Positions 26,601 to 38,165 of a DNA stretch of 64,000 nt are shown here, in pieces. The position numbers were made by a program, and so were the translations under genes. The stretch lies in NCBI GenBank assembly GCA_023053545.1, contig JAKZAN010000047.1, positions 186,001 to 250,000 on the forward strand. Direction: 5' to 3'. How positions within the stretch are numbered: position 1 is the stretch's first letter; each line of letters begins with the position of its first letter. Source of the DNA: Lepidurus packardi. Lineage: Eukaryota; Arthropoda; Branchiopoda; Notostraca; Triopsidae. The notes under the pieces were generated by a model. That model searched no databases and was not told the origin of the DNA. It saw only the letters and a list, made by a program, of their open reading frames with translations.

Positions 26601-29600
26601 CAGTCTGTAAGGAATTAATTCATTCCGTAAGGAATTTATTATGTTAGTAAGGAATTAATTCAGTCCGTAAGGAACTAATTCAGTCTGTAAGGAATTAATT
26701 CACTCCGTAAGGAATAAATTCAGTCCGTAAGGAATTAATTCAGTCCGTAAGGAATTAATTCAATCCGTAAGGAATTAATTCAGTCCGTAAGGAATTAACT
26801 CGGTCCGTAAGGAATTAATTCAGTCCGTAAGGAATTAATTAAGTCCGTAAGGAATTGATTCAGTCCGTAAGGAATTAATTCAGTCCATTAATTAATTAAT
26901 TCAGTCCGTAAGGAATTAATTCAGTAAGTAAGGAATTAATTCAGTCCGTAAGGAATTAATTCAGTCCGTAAGAAATTAATTCAGCACGTAAGGAATTAAT
27001 TCATTCCCAAAGGAATTAATTCGGTCCGTAAGGAATTAATTCATACCGTTAAGAATTAATTCAGTCCGTAAGGAATTAATTCAATCCGTAAGGAATTAAT
27101 TCAGTCTGTAAGGAATTAATTCACTCCGTAAGGAATTAATTCAGTCCGTAAGGAATTATTTCAGTCCGTAAGGAATTAATTCAATCCGTAAGGAATTAAT
27201 TCAGTCCGTAAGGAATTAATTCAGTCCGTGAGAAATTAATTCAGCCCGTAAGGAATTAATTATTTCCCTAAGGAATTAATTTGGTCCGTCAGGAATCAAT
27301 TCAATCCGTAAGGAATTAATTCAATCCGTAAGGAATTAATTCAGTCCTTAGGTAATTAATTCAGTCTGTAAGGAATTAATTCAATACGTAATGAATCAAT
27401 TCAGTCCATTAATTAATTAATTCAGTACGTAAATAATTAATTCAGTCCGTAAGGATTTAATTCAATTGTAAGGAATTAATTAATTCCCTAAGGAATTAAT
27501 TCAATCCGTAAGGAATTAATTCAGTCCGTAAGGAATTAATTCAGTCCGTGAGAAATTAATTCAGCCCGTAAGGAATTAATTATTTCCCTAAGGAATTAAT
27601 TTGGTCCGTCAGGAATCAATTCAATCCGTAAGGAATTAATTCAATCCGTAAGGAATTAATTCAGTCCTTAGGTAATTAATTCAGTCCGTAAGGAATTAAT
27701 TCAATACGTAATGAATCAATTCAGTCCATTAATTAATTAATTCAGTACGTAAATAATTAATTCAGTCCGTAAGGATTTAATTCAATTGTAAGGAATTAAT
27801 TAATTCCCTAAGGAATTAATTTGGTCCGTAAGGAACTAATTCAGTCCGTAAGGAATTAATTCAGTCCGTAAGGAATTAATTCAGTCCGTAAGGAATTAAT
27901 TCAGTCCATTAATTAATTAATTCAGTCCGTAAGGAATTAATTCAGTCCGTGAGAAATTAATTCAGCCCGTAAGGAATTAATTATTTCCCTAATGAATTAA
28001 TTTGGTCCGTAAGGAATCAATTCAATCCGTAAGGATTAAGTCAGTCCGTAAGGAATTAATTCAATCCGTAAGGAATTAATTCAATCCGTAAGGAATTAAT
28101 TCAGTCCGTAAGGAATTAATTCAGTCCGTAAGGAATTAATTCAATCCGTAATGAATTAATTCAGTCCATTAATTAATTAATTCAGTCCGTAAGGAATTAA
28201 TTCAGTAAGTAAGGAATTAATTCAGTCCGTAAGGAATTAATTCAGTCCGTAAGAAATTAATTCAGTCCGTTAGAAATTAATTCAGTCCGTAAGGAATTAA
28301 TTCAGTCCGTAAGAAAGTAATTCAGCCCGTAAGGAAGTTAATTCATTCATTAAGGAATTAATTCAGTCCGTAAGGAATTAATTCTATCCGTAAAGAATTA
28401 ATTCAGTCCGTAAGGAACTAATTCAGTCCGTAAGGAACTAATTCAGTCCGTAATGTATTAACTCAGTCCTTGAGAAATTAATTCAGCCCATAAGGAATTA
28501 ATTATTTCCCTAAGGAATTAAATTGGTCCGTAAGGAATCAATTCAATCCGTAAGGAATTAATTCAGTCCGTAAAGAATTAATTCAGTCCGTGATGAATTA
28601 ATTCAATCCGTAAGGAATTAATTCAATCCGTAAGGAATTAATTCAGTCCTTAGGTAATTAATTCAGTCCGTAAGGAATTAATTCAATCCGTAATGAATCA
28701 ATTCAGTCCATTAATTAATTAATTCAGTACGTAAATAATTAATTCAGTCCGTAAGGATTTAATTCAATTGTAAGGAATTAATTAATTCCCTAAGGAATTA
28801 ATTTGGTCCGTAAGGAACTAATTCATTCCGTAAGGAATTAATTCATTCCGTAAGGAATTAATTCAGTCTGTAAGGAATTAATTCACTCCGTAAGGAATTA
28901 ATTCAGTCCGTAAGGAATTATTTCAGTCCGTAAGGAATTAATTCAATCCGTAAGGAATTAATTCAGTCCGTTAGGATTTAATTCAGTCCGTAAGGAATTA
29001 ATTCAGTCCGTAAGAAAGTAATTCAGCCCGTAAGGAATTAATTCAGTCCGTAAGGAATTAATTCAGTCCGTAAGGAACTAATTCAGTCCGTAATGTATTA
29101 ATTCATTCCGTGAGAAATTAATTCAGCCCGTAAGGAATTAATTATTTCCCTAAGGAATTAATTTGGTCCGTAAGGAATCAATTCAATCCGTAAGGAATTA
29201 ATTCAGTCCGTAAGGAATTAATTCAATCCGTAAGGAATTAATTCAATCCGTAAGGAATTAATTCAGTCCGTAAGGAATTAATTCAGTCCGTAAGGAATTA
29301 ATTCAATCCGTAATGAATTAATTCAGTCCATTAATTAATTAATTCAGTCCGTAAGGAATTAATTCAGTAAGTAAGGAATTAATTCAGTAAGTAAGGAATT
29401 AATTCAGTCCGTAAGGAATTAATTCAGTCCGTAAGAAATTAATTCAGCACGTAAGGAATTAGTTCATTCCCAAAGGTATTAATTCGGTCCGTAAGGAATT
29501 AATTCATACCGTTAAGAATTAATTCAGTCCGTAAGGAATTAATTCAATCCGTAAGGAATTAATTCAGTCCGTAAGGAATTAATTCATTCCGTAAGGAATT

Positions 29601-32600
29601 TATTATGTTAGTAAGGAATTAATTCAGTCCGTAAGGAACTAATTCAGTCTGTAAGGAATTAATTCACTCCGTAAGGAATAAATTCAGTCCGTAAGGAATT
29701 AATTCAGTCCGTAAGGAATTAATTCAATCCGTAAGGAATTAATTCAGTCCGTAAGGAATTAACTCGGTCCGTAAGGAATTAATTCAGTCCGTAAGGAATT
29801 AATTAAGTCCGTAAGGAATTGATTCAGTCCGTAAGGAATTAATTCAGTCCATTAATTAATTAATTCAGTACGTAAGGAATTATTTCAATCCGTAAGGAAT
29901 TAATTCAGTCCGTATGGAATTAACTCAGTCCGTAAGGGATTAATTCAGTCCGTAATGAATTAATTCAGCACGTAAGGAATTAATTCATTCCCAAAGGAAT
30001 TAATTCGGTCCGTAAGGAATTAATTCATACCGTTAAGAATTAATTCTGTCCGTAAGGAATTAATTCAATCCGTAAGGAATTAATTCAATCCGTAAGGAAT
30101 TAATTCAGTCCGTAAGGAATTAATTCAGTCCGTTAGAAATTAATTCAGTCCGTAAGGAATTAATTCAGTCCGTAAGAAAGTAATTCAGCCCGTAAGGAAG
30201 TTAATTCATTCATTAAGGAATTAATTCAGTCCGTAAGGAATTAATTCTATCCGTAAAGAATTAATTCAGTCCGTAAGGAACTAATTCAGTCCGTAAGGAA
30301 CTAATTCAGTCCGTAATGTTTTAACTCAGTCCTTGAGAAATTAATTCAGCCCATAAGGAATTAATTATTTCCCTAAGGAATTAATTTGGTCCGTAAGGAA
30401 TCAATTCAATCCGTAAGGAATTAATTCAGTCCGTAAAGAATTAATTCAGTCCGTGATGAATTAATTCAATCCGTAAGGAATTAATTCAATCCGTAAGGAA
30501 TTAATTCAGTCCTTAGGTAATTAATTCAGTCCGTAAGGAATTAATTCAATCCGTAATGAATCAATTCAGTCCATTAATTAATTAATTCAGTACGTAAATA
30601 ATTAATTCAGTCCGTAAGGATTTAATTCAATTGTAAGGAATTAATTAATTCCCTAAGGAATTAATTTGGTCCGTAAGGAACTAATTCATTCCGTAAGGAA
30701 TTAATTCATTCCGTAAGGAATTAATTCAGTCTGTAAGGAATTAATTCACTCCGTAAGGAATTAATTCAGTCCGTAAGGAATTATTTCAGTCCGTAAGGAA
30801 TTAATTCAATCCGTAAGGAATTAATTCAGTCCGTTAGGATTTAATTCAGTCCGTAAGGAATTAATTCAGTCCGTAAGAAAGTAATTCAGCCCGTAAGGAA
30901 TTAATTCATTCATTAAGGAATTAATTCAGTCCGTAAGGAATTAATTCAGTCCGTAAGGAACTAATTCAGTCCGTAATGTATTAATTCATTCCGTGAGAAA
31001 TTAATTCAGCCCGTAAGGAATTAATTATTTCCCTAAGGAATTAATTTGGTCCGTAAGGAATCAATTCAATCCGTAAGGAATTAATTCAGTCCGTAAGGAA
31101 TTAATTCAATCCGTAAGGAATTAATTCAATCCGTAAGGAATTAATTCAGTCCGTAAGGAATTAATTCAGTCCGTAAGGAATTAATTCAATCCGTAATGAA
31201 TTAATTCAGTCCATTAATTAATTAATTCAGTCCGTAAGGAATTAATTCAGTAAGTAAGGAATTAATTCAGTAAGTAAGGAATTAATTCAGTCCGTAAGGA
31301 ATTAATTCAGTCCGTAAGAAATTAATTCAGCACGTAAGGAATTAGTTCATTCCCAAAGGTATTAATTCGGTCCGTAAGGAATTAATTCATACCGTTAAGA
31401 ATTAATTCAGTCCGTAAGGAATTAATTCAATCCGTAAGGAATTAATTCAGTCCGTAAGGAATTAATTCATTCCGTAAGGAATTTATTATGTTAGTAAGGA
31501 ATTAATTCAGTCCGTAAGGAACTAATTCAGTCTGTAAGGAATTAATTCACTCCGTAAGGAATAAATTCAGTCCGTAAGGAATTAATTCAGTCCGTAAGGA
31601 ATTAATTCAATCCGTAAGGAATTAATTCAGTCCGTAAGGAATTAACTCGGTCCGTAAGGAATTAATTCAGTCCGTAAGGAATTAATTAAGTCCGTAAGGA
31701 ATTGATTCAGTCCGTAAGGAATTAATTCAGTCCATTAATTAATTAATTCAGTACGTAAGGAATTATTTCAATCCGTAAGGAATTAATTCAGTCCGTATGG
31801 AATTAACTCAGTCCGTAATTGATTAATTCAGTCCGTAAGGAATTAATTCAGTAAGTAAGGAATTAATTCAGTCCGTAAGGAATTAATTCAGTCCGTAAGA
31901 AATTAATTCAGCACGTAAGGAATTAATTCATTCCCAAAGGAATTAATTCGGTCCGTAAGGAATTAATTCATACCGTTAAGAATTAATTCAGTCCGTAAGG
32001 AATTAATTCAATCCGTAAGGAATTAATTCAGTCTGTAAGGAATTAATTCACTCCGTAAGGAATTAATTCAGTCCGTAAGGAATTATTTCAGTCCGTAAGG
32101 AATTAATTCAATCCGTAAGGAATTAATTCAGTCCGTAAGGAATTAATTCAGTCCGTGAGAAATTAATTCAGCCCGTAAGGAATTAATTATTTCCCTAAGG
32201 AATTAATTTGGTCCGTCAGGAATCAATTCAATCCGTAAGGAATTAATTCAGTCCGTAAAGAATTAATTCAGTCCGTGATGAATTAATTCAATCCGTAAGG
32301 AATTAATTCAATCCGTAAGGAATTAATTCAGTCCTTAGGTAATTAATTCAGTCCGTAAGGAATTAATTCAATACGTAATGAATCAATTCAGTCCATTAAC
32401 TAATTAATTCAGTACGTAAATAATTAATTCAGTCCGTAAGGATTTAATTCAATTGTAAGGAATTAATTAATTCCCTAAGGAATTAATTTGGTCCGTAAGG
32501 AACTAATTCAGTCCGTTAGGAATTAATTCAGTCCGTAAATAATTAATTCAGTCCGTAAGAAAGTAATTCAGCCCGTAAGGAATTAATTCATTCATTAAGG

Positions 32601-34084
32601 AATTAATTCAGTCCGTAAGGAATTAATTATATCCGTAAAGAATTAATTCAGTCCGTAAGGAACTAATTCAGTCCGTAAGGAACTAATTCAGTCCGTAATG
32701 TATTAATTCAGTCCGTGAGAAAATAATTCAGCCCGTAAGGAATTAATTATTTCCCTAAGGAATTAATTTTTTCCGTAAGGAATCAATTCAATCCGTAAGG
32801 AATTAATTCAGTCCGTGAGGAATTAATTCAATCCGTAAGGAATTAATTCAATCCGTAAGGAATTAATTCAGTCCGTAAGGAATTAATTCAGTCCGTAAGG
32901 AATTTATTATGTTAGTAAGGAATTAATTCAGTCCGTAAGGAACTATTTCAGTCCGTAATGTATTAATGCAGTCCGTAAGAAATAAATTCAGCCCGTAAGG
33001 AATTAATTCAATCTCTAAGGAATTAATTTGGTCCGTAAAGAATTAATTCATTCCGTTAAGAATTAATTCATTCTGTAAGGAATTAATTCAATCCGGTAGG
33101 AATTAATTCAGTCCGTAAGGAATAAATTCAGTCCGTAAGGAATTAATTCAGTCCGTAAGGAATTAATTCAATCCGTAAGGAATTAATTCAGTCCGTAAGG
33201 AATTAACTCAGTCCGTAAGGAATTAATTCAGTCCGTAAGGAATTAATTAAGTCCGTAAGGAATTGATTCAGTCCGTAAGGAATTAATTCAGTCCATTAAT
33301 TAATTAATTCAGTACGTAAGGAATTAATTCAATCCGTAAGGAATTAATTCAGTCCGTATGGAATTAACTCAGTCCGTAAGGGATTAATTCAGTCCGTAAG
33401 GAATTAATTAAGTCCGTAAGGAATTAATTCAATCCGTAAGGAATTAGTTCAGTCCTTAAGTAATTAATTCAGTCCGTAAGGAATTAATTCAGTCTGTAAG
33501 GAATTAATTCACTCCGTAAAGAATTAATTCAGTCCGTAAGGAATTATTTCAGTCCGTAAAGAATTAATTCAATCCGGAAGGAATTAATTCAGTCCGTAAG
33601 GAATTAATTCAGTCCGTTAGGAATTAATTCAGTCCGTAAGGAATTAATTCAGTCCGTAAGAAATTAATTCAGCACGTAAGGAATTAGTTCATTCCCAAAG
33701 GTATTAATTCGGTCCGTAAGGAATTAATTCATACCGTTAAGAATTAATTCAGTCCGTAAGGAATTAATTCAATCCGTAAGGAATTAATTCAGTCCGTAAG
33801 GAATTAATTCATTCCGTAAGGAATTTATTATGTTAGTAAGGAATTAATTCAGTCCGTAAGGAACTAATTCAGTCCGTAATGTATTAATGCAGTCCGTAAG
33901 AAATAAATTCAGCCCGTAAGGAATTAATTCAATCTCTAAGGAATTAATTTGGTCCGTAAAGAATTAATTCATTCCGTTAAGAATTAATTCATTCTGTAAG
34001 GAATTAATTCAATCCGTAAGGAATTAATTCAGTACTTAAGGAATAAATTCAGTCCGTAAGGAATTAATTCAGTCCGTAAGGAAT

Positions 34085-34406
34085 TAATTAATTCCGTAAG
34101 GAATTGATTCAGTCCGTAAGGAATTAATTCAGTCCATTAATTAATTAATTCAGTACGTAAGGAATTAATTCAATCCGTAAGGAATTAATTCAGTCCGTAT
34201 GGAATTAATTCAATCCGTAAGGAATTAATTCAGTCCTTAAGGAATTAATTAATTCCGTAAGGAATTGATTCAGTCCGTAAGGAATTAATTCAGTCCATTA
34301 ATTAATTAATTCAGTACGTAAGGAATTAATTCAATCCGTAAGGAATTAATTCAGTCCGTATGGAATTAATTCAATCCGTAAGGAATTAATTCAGTCCTTA
34401 AGTAAT
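34085..34406. repeat. 161-bp tandem duplication in satellite, unit A only
   Basis: AATTAATTCCGTAAGGAATTG with the following CCATTAATTAATT and CGTATGGAATT monomers occurs twice, 161 bp apart (the CCG of the first tag at 34,094 and 34,255). Unit B has this block once, near 45,131. A length of 161 is eight monomers with one 21-bp unit. The boundaries could be slid by a monomer. Confidence 0.8.
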
Positions 34407-34968
34407 TAATTCAGTCCGTAAGGAATTAATTCAGTCTGTAAGGAATTAATTCACTCCGTAAAGAATTAATTCAGTCCGTAAGGAATTATTTCAGTCCGTA
34501 AAGAATTAATTCAATCCGGAAGGAATTAATTCAGTCCGTAAGGAATTAATTCAGTCCGTTAGGAATTAATTCAGTCCGTAAGGAATTAATTCAGTCCGTA
34601 AGAAAGTAATTCAGCCCGTAAGGAATTAATTCATTCATTAAGGAATTAATTCAGTCCGTAAGGAATTAATTCTATCCGTAAAGAATTAATTCAGTCCGTA
34701 AGGAACTAATTCAGTCCGTAAGGAATTAATTCAATCCGTAATGAATTAATTCAGTCCATCAATTAATTAATTCAGTCCGTAAGGAATTAATTCAGTAAGT
34801 AAGGAATTAATTCAGTCCGTAAGGAATTAATTCAGTCCGTAAGAAATTAATTCAGCACGTAAGGAATTAATTCGGTCCGTAAGGAATTAATTCATAACGT
34901 TAAGAATTCATTCAGTCCGTAAGGAATTAATTCAATCCGTAAGGAATTAATTCAGTCCGTAAGGAATT

Positions 34969-34980
34969 AATTCAGTCCGT
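34969..34980 (+). repeat. Target-site duplication, 5' copy, LINE copy 1
   Basis: AATTCAGTCCGT directly before the first non-satellite base at 34,981. Its partner TTCAGTCCGT follows the poly(A) at 38,426-38,435; the leading AA cannot be separated from the tail. In a tandem repeat the pairing rests on phase rather than uniqueness. Confidence 0.7.
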
Positions 34981-34982
34981 AG

Positions 34983-35027
34983 GAGATAGACGCAAAGGGC
35001 AAGAAGTCCGTGTCAAGGAGCAAATAG
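34983..35027 (+). pseudogene. Probable ORF1 C-terminal remnant
   Basis: The frame ending in TAG at 35,025-35,027 reads a short basic tail (EIDAKGKKSVSRSK) before stopping three bases upstream of the ORF2 ATG (TAG ACA ATG). Basic C-terminal tails after zinc knuckles are usual for gag-like ORF1 proteins, and an ORF1 stop next to the ORF2 start is usual in two-ORF LINEs. The call is inferred from position and composition; 14 codons cannot establish homology. Confidence 0.4.
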
Positions 35028-35030
35028 ACA

Positions 35031-38000
35031 ATGGGATTGGTACGATTGATTGTGCAGAACATTCGTAAAAGCACATCTCAACTTACTGAAGTTGCTAGAG
35101 AGGCAAACAGAGAAGATGTAACCTTGGTTATTTTATTGATGCCGCCACAGAACTACACTCAATCACGTATCATGGGGTTTGACGTTATTACTCCGTCTCT
35201 TGCTTATGAAGGAGTGATGCTGCTCCGTAAGCCAGACAGCCGTTTCTATGTCCTTGAAATTAAGGAACTATACGCGAAAATCAGGTTGACAAACCCAGGA
35301 GGACGAGCGATATCCATACTTGCAATATATAGAAGGCACACAGCTAACACCGCGTCGCTTCTTGAAGAAGCCTGGGGAAATTACAACCAACACGACCCTG
35401 TGATAGTAACAGGAGATTTCAATGCCCATCACTGGCGGTGGGAGGATAAAGCTTCAGATATACCAGGAATACAACTGTACGACTTTGCCACAGAACATCA
35501 CTTGGACTTGATTAATGAATGGAATGTCCCAACATTTCACAACGAGCGTGGGCACAAATCGACTTTAGACCTCACGTGGTGTTCCCCGCAATTAATCAAG
35601 ACCACAGATTGGCACGTCCTGGATGAAGCAGAGTATTACAATGAATCAGATCACAAAGCCATAGTGATTTCCCTTAATCTTTTGCAAACCCACACGGCAA
35701 AGACAACATGGTGCTACAGCAGGGTCAATTGGAAAGAACTCGCCTCTAACGTACGGGGTGAGGTACTGAAGGCATCACCTAAGTTCGCAGATCTTTCGAG
35801 CCCTATCGCTTTGGACATAGCCGTTGGCAGGCTTACAACAATCATCCAGACGGAAATGACGAAAAGTATCCCCAAAAAATCCGCAAATAACAGGAACAAT
35901 CCTTGGTGGAATAGGGAGCTCCAAATCCTTCGTAAACAAACAGCGGCTGTGCTCAGACAGTACCGTACACACGGGGGCTCTGAGAGGGAAAAGTTATGGA
36001 AAGAAACCAGGAATGCCTATAGAGCGAAAACCAGGGAATTCAGGAATACGTATTGGTCTGAACAACTTAATACACCAGACAGCAGGGTTATTTGGAACCT
36101 AGACCGGCAAATGAGGGTCTACAATAATAACAAGCTCGAATTCCTGAGACGAAATGATGGTACGCCTTTCCCAGATGCGATTACGAAATTAAATTTTGTG
36201 GCGACACACCTGCTGGACGGGGCCCCGGTAAATTCGCAAGAAGATTCCCTACGACGCCGTTCTTCCCTGTACAAAGCTCGGAAAACCAGAGGTTCTTTTT
36301 ATGAAGCCCCTTTCACCAGGGAGGAAATTTCTGAGATAATCGAGGGACTCCAACCATGTAAAGCTGCTGGAGTGGATGAAATCCAAGCAATCATCATTAA
36401 ATCCCTATGGAGTGCTATTGGCCCAACAGTGGTTAGCTTGTATAATGCCTCTCTGGCCCTGGAATATCACCCCAAAGCATGGAAGACTGCTAAAGTTATT
36501 ACGCTCCCTAAGCCTGGGAAGCAGAGCTACACGTCAATCAAGAGTTTTCGACCAATCTCCCTGCTACCGGTATTGGGGAAAATACTAGAAAAGGCAATAG
36601 CAAATCGGTTAAAGCTGTTTCTAGAAGATAACGATAAGTTGTCGGATATGCAATGGGGTTTTAGACCAGGGCGATCAACAGTGGATGCCATGGTGAATTT
36701 CAGCGATGCGATTTTGGATAGCTTCGATAAAGGGAAAGTCCTTTCAGCCTTACTGTTGGACATTTCCGGAGCATTTGACAATGTAAACCACGAAGTGTTA
36801 GTTGAAGAGCTTTGGGCGCTGAAAGTTCCATCACAAGTGACCAGATGGATTAAGAGTTTTCTCGAGAAACGGAGAGCATATGTGGTTTTTGGTGAAGAAA
36901 AAAGCGATGTCGTCTCGATTATTAAGGGAGTTCCGCAAGGCTCTCCCCTATCACCGATATTATTCTTGATGTACATTGATGGAGCGTTGGGATGCATAAA
37001 ACGGAAGAAGATCGACATGCAAGCTTTCGCGGATGACCTGTTGATTTTTACATCGAGCACCTCCAGCGAGAAAAATGTCAAGCTTCTGAGCAACAACTTG
37101 GCTGCGCTCGAAAAATGGGCTAAGAAGCACCGACTACAGTTTGCGAAAGAAAAGACGGAATTAATTCACTTTTCCAAAAAGCAAAAACCAGAAGCCACAC
37201 CCCTCGTTTGGGACGGTACGATAGTCCATTCTAAGGATGCGGTCAGGTACCTCGGTCTAGTTTATGACAATAGTCTCACATGGACACACCATGTTAACCG
37301 TCTGGTAGTCCAATGCAATTTAACCCTGCAAAGGATACACAAAGTGATGAGATTTTCAAGAGCTGTCACTTGCCGTCAGGTCCGTACTCTTTTTCAGACG
37401 ACGGTCCTCTCAAAACTAAGCTATGCTTTCCCAGCCTGGTGCAACATCTCTTTGGCTAAGCTACGACCCATTATCCAACTGTATAGAAAGGGCCTGTTAG
37501 CAATAACAGGAGCCCTCAAAACAACCCCAACCGTTGCTTTGGAAATAGAATCGGGCCTACCACCATTCGATTTGTACCTCGAGAGATTAGTGCTCCGCGA
37601 CTACGCTTCAAGATACTGGGACAAATGGCCCGTTTCCGAAGAGGTACCCAGGCACAGACGATACACGTCCTGTTTGGAGAGGGCAAGAGTACTTGCAGCC
37701 GTCGTCTGGAAGTCAAGCCCAGATTCCATAAAGGTAGCTCGTGGTTGGATAGAAGAAGCAACGATGAGTCAATGGAAGGAACGTTGGAATAATTCTCAGA
37801 GCCCGTTACAGGATCTGACCCATGGACCATCTCGTCAAGGAATAGTGTACGTCCACCTTCCCAGGACAATCATCTCAAAGATGATTCAAGTGAGAACCAC
37901 ACACTTCCCAACCAGGAGCTACCTCCAACGAATCCAAAAATCCGACTCGGACCTATGTCCATGCCAGGATAGAACTAGACAGGACCTACCGCATCTACTG

Positions 38001-38165
38001 TTCCACTGTCGTCGACTCAACAAGCAACGTGCCCAACTACTCCAGAAGCTAAACAAGTTAAAAATCCATTTTAACGCAAAGGAATTGCTAACCAGCCCTA
38101 AAGCTTTCAACACACTTACTATTTTTCTACACGAAGCGAATCAAAGTTGCATAAGGGTGTTCTAG
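35031..38165 (+). CDS. LINE ORF2: endonuclease-reverse transcriptase (copy 1)
   Basis: 1,044 aa, uninterrupted. Residues 1-215 form an apurinic-type endonuclease with QNIRKS (N10), GDFNAHH (128-134), STLDLTW (177-183) and SDH (206-208). The metal-binding glutamate expected near residue 37 is Met (LLMPPQ); the related element at 56,289 has LEPPQ there. Reverse transcriptase motifs run from about 440 to 720: FRPISLL (506), QWGFRPGRST (541-550), LLLDISGAFDNV (574-585), GVPQGSPLSP (633-642) and the catalytic FADDL (666-670). A C-terminal CPC...H...C motif (976-993; CX1CX9HX4C) probably binds nucleic acid. No RNase H domain is seen. The protein would nick target DNA and copy the element RNA onto it. 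The start at 35,031 follows the presumed ORF1 stop and aligns with MNDKPIK of the related element. Confidence 0.93.
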   Translation: MGLVRLIVQNIRKSTSQLTEVAREANREDVTLVILLMPPQNYTQSRIMGFDVITPSLAYEGVMLLRKPDSRFYVLEIKELYAKIRLTNPGGRAISILAIYRRHTANTASLLEEAWGNYNQHDPVIVTGDFNAHHWRWEDKASDIPGIQLYDFATEHHLDLINEWNVPTFHNERGHKSTLDLTWCSPQLIKTTDWHVLDEAEYYNESDHKAIVISLNLLQTHTAKTTWCYSRVNWKELASNVRGEVLKASPKFADLSSPIALDIAVGRLTTIIQTEMTKSIPKKSANNRNNPWWNRELQILRKQTAAVLRQYRTHGGSEREKLWKETRNAYRAKTREFRNTYWSEQLNTPDSRVIWNLDRQMRVYNNNKLEFLRRNDGTPFPDAITKLNFVATHLLDGAPVNSQEDSLRRRSSLYKARKTRGSFYEAPFTREEISEIIEGLQPCKAAGVDEIQAIIIKSLWSAIGPTVVSLYNASLALEYHPKAWKTAKVITLPKPGKQSYTSIKSFRPISLLPVLGKILEKAIANRLKLFLEDNDKLSDMQWGFRPGRSTVDAMVNFSDAILDSFDKGKVLSALLLDISGAFDNVNHEVLVEELWALKVPSQVTRWIKSFLEKRRAYVVFGEEKSDVVSIIKGVPQGSPLSPILFLMYIDGALGCIKRKKIDMQAFADDLLIFTSSTSSEKNVKLLSNNLAALEKWAKKHRLQFAKEKTELIHFSKKQKPEATPLVWDGTIVHSKDAVRYLGLVYDNSLTWTHHVNRLVVQCNLTLQRIHKVMRFSRAVTCRQVRTLFQTTVLSKLSYAFPAWCNISLAKLRPIIQLYRKGLLAITGALKTTPTVALEIESGLPPFDLYLERLVLRDYASRYWDKWPVSEEVPRHRRYTSCLERARVLAAVVWKSSPDSIKVARGWIEEATMSQWKERWNNSQSPLQDLTHGPSRQGIVYVHLPRTIISKMIQVRTTHFPTRSYLQRIQKSDSDLCPCQDRTRQDLPHLLFHCRRLNKQRAQLLQKLNKLKIHFNAKELLTSPKAFNTLTIFLHEANQSCIRVF

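Larger units (their letters stand above)
1..34980. repeat. 20-bp satellite array, segment 1
   Basis: Uninterrupted tandem array with consensus monomer TCCGTAAGGAATTAATTCAG, about 35% GC. Each monomer holds the perfect palindrome GAATTAATTC. Common variants change CAG to CAA, CAT or AAG, or GGAATTAATT to GGAACTAATT, GGATTTAATT or TAATGTATTAATT. A 21-bp type carries CCATTAATTAATTAATTCAG. Stops (TAA, TGA) recur in every frame of both strands, so no reading frame of note exists. Monomer variants are arranged in long higher-order repeats, described separately. No gene or non-satellite insertion is seen before 34,981. Location in the chromosome (centromeric, pericentromeric, subtelomeric) cannot be told from the sequence. 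Confidence 0.98.
21301..34980. repeat. Satellite zone III, HOR of about 1.8-1.9 kb
   Basis: From about 21.3 kb the GAACTAAATA tag disappears. Monomers with GCACGTAAGG, CATACCGTTAAG, GAATCAATTCAG and CCATTAATTAATTAATT become common. The junction tag CAATTGTAAG occurs at 26,321, 27,463, 27,783, 28,765, 30,628 and 32,450. The intervals 28,765-30,628 (1,863 bp) and 30,628-32,450 (1,822 bp) indicate a unit of about 1.8-1.9 kb, and 27,463-27,783 is a 320-bp local duplication. A small deletion breaks the monomer phase at 24,712-24,722 (TTAGGTAAGATCCG). Confidence 0.7.

Noticed and set aside
1-34980. CRISPR-like array (regular short repeats)
   Set aside because: There are no unique spacers. The unit is continuous 20-bp satellite with variant monomers, and the LINEs show that the DNA is eukaryotic.
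1-34980. Telomeric repeat array
   Set aside because: The monomer is 20 bp, AT-rich and palindromic, without the G-rich strand bias of telomerase repeats. A subtelomeric position remains possible but nothing shows it.
36527-37096. 189-codon minus-strand open frame (also at 47,413-47,982)
   Set aside because: It lies wholly antisense to the reverse transcriptase region of ORF2, with no domain signature. It is a shadow of that conserved coding sequence.
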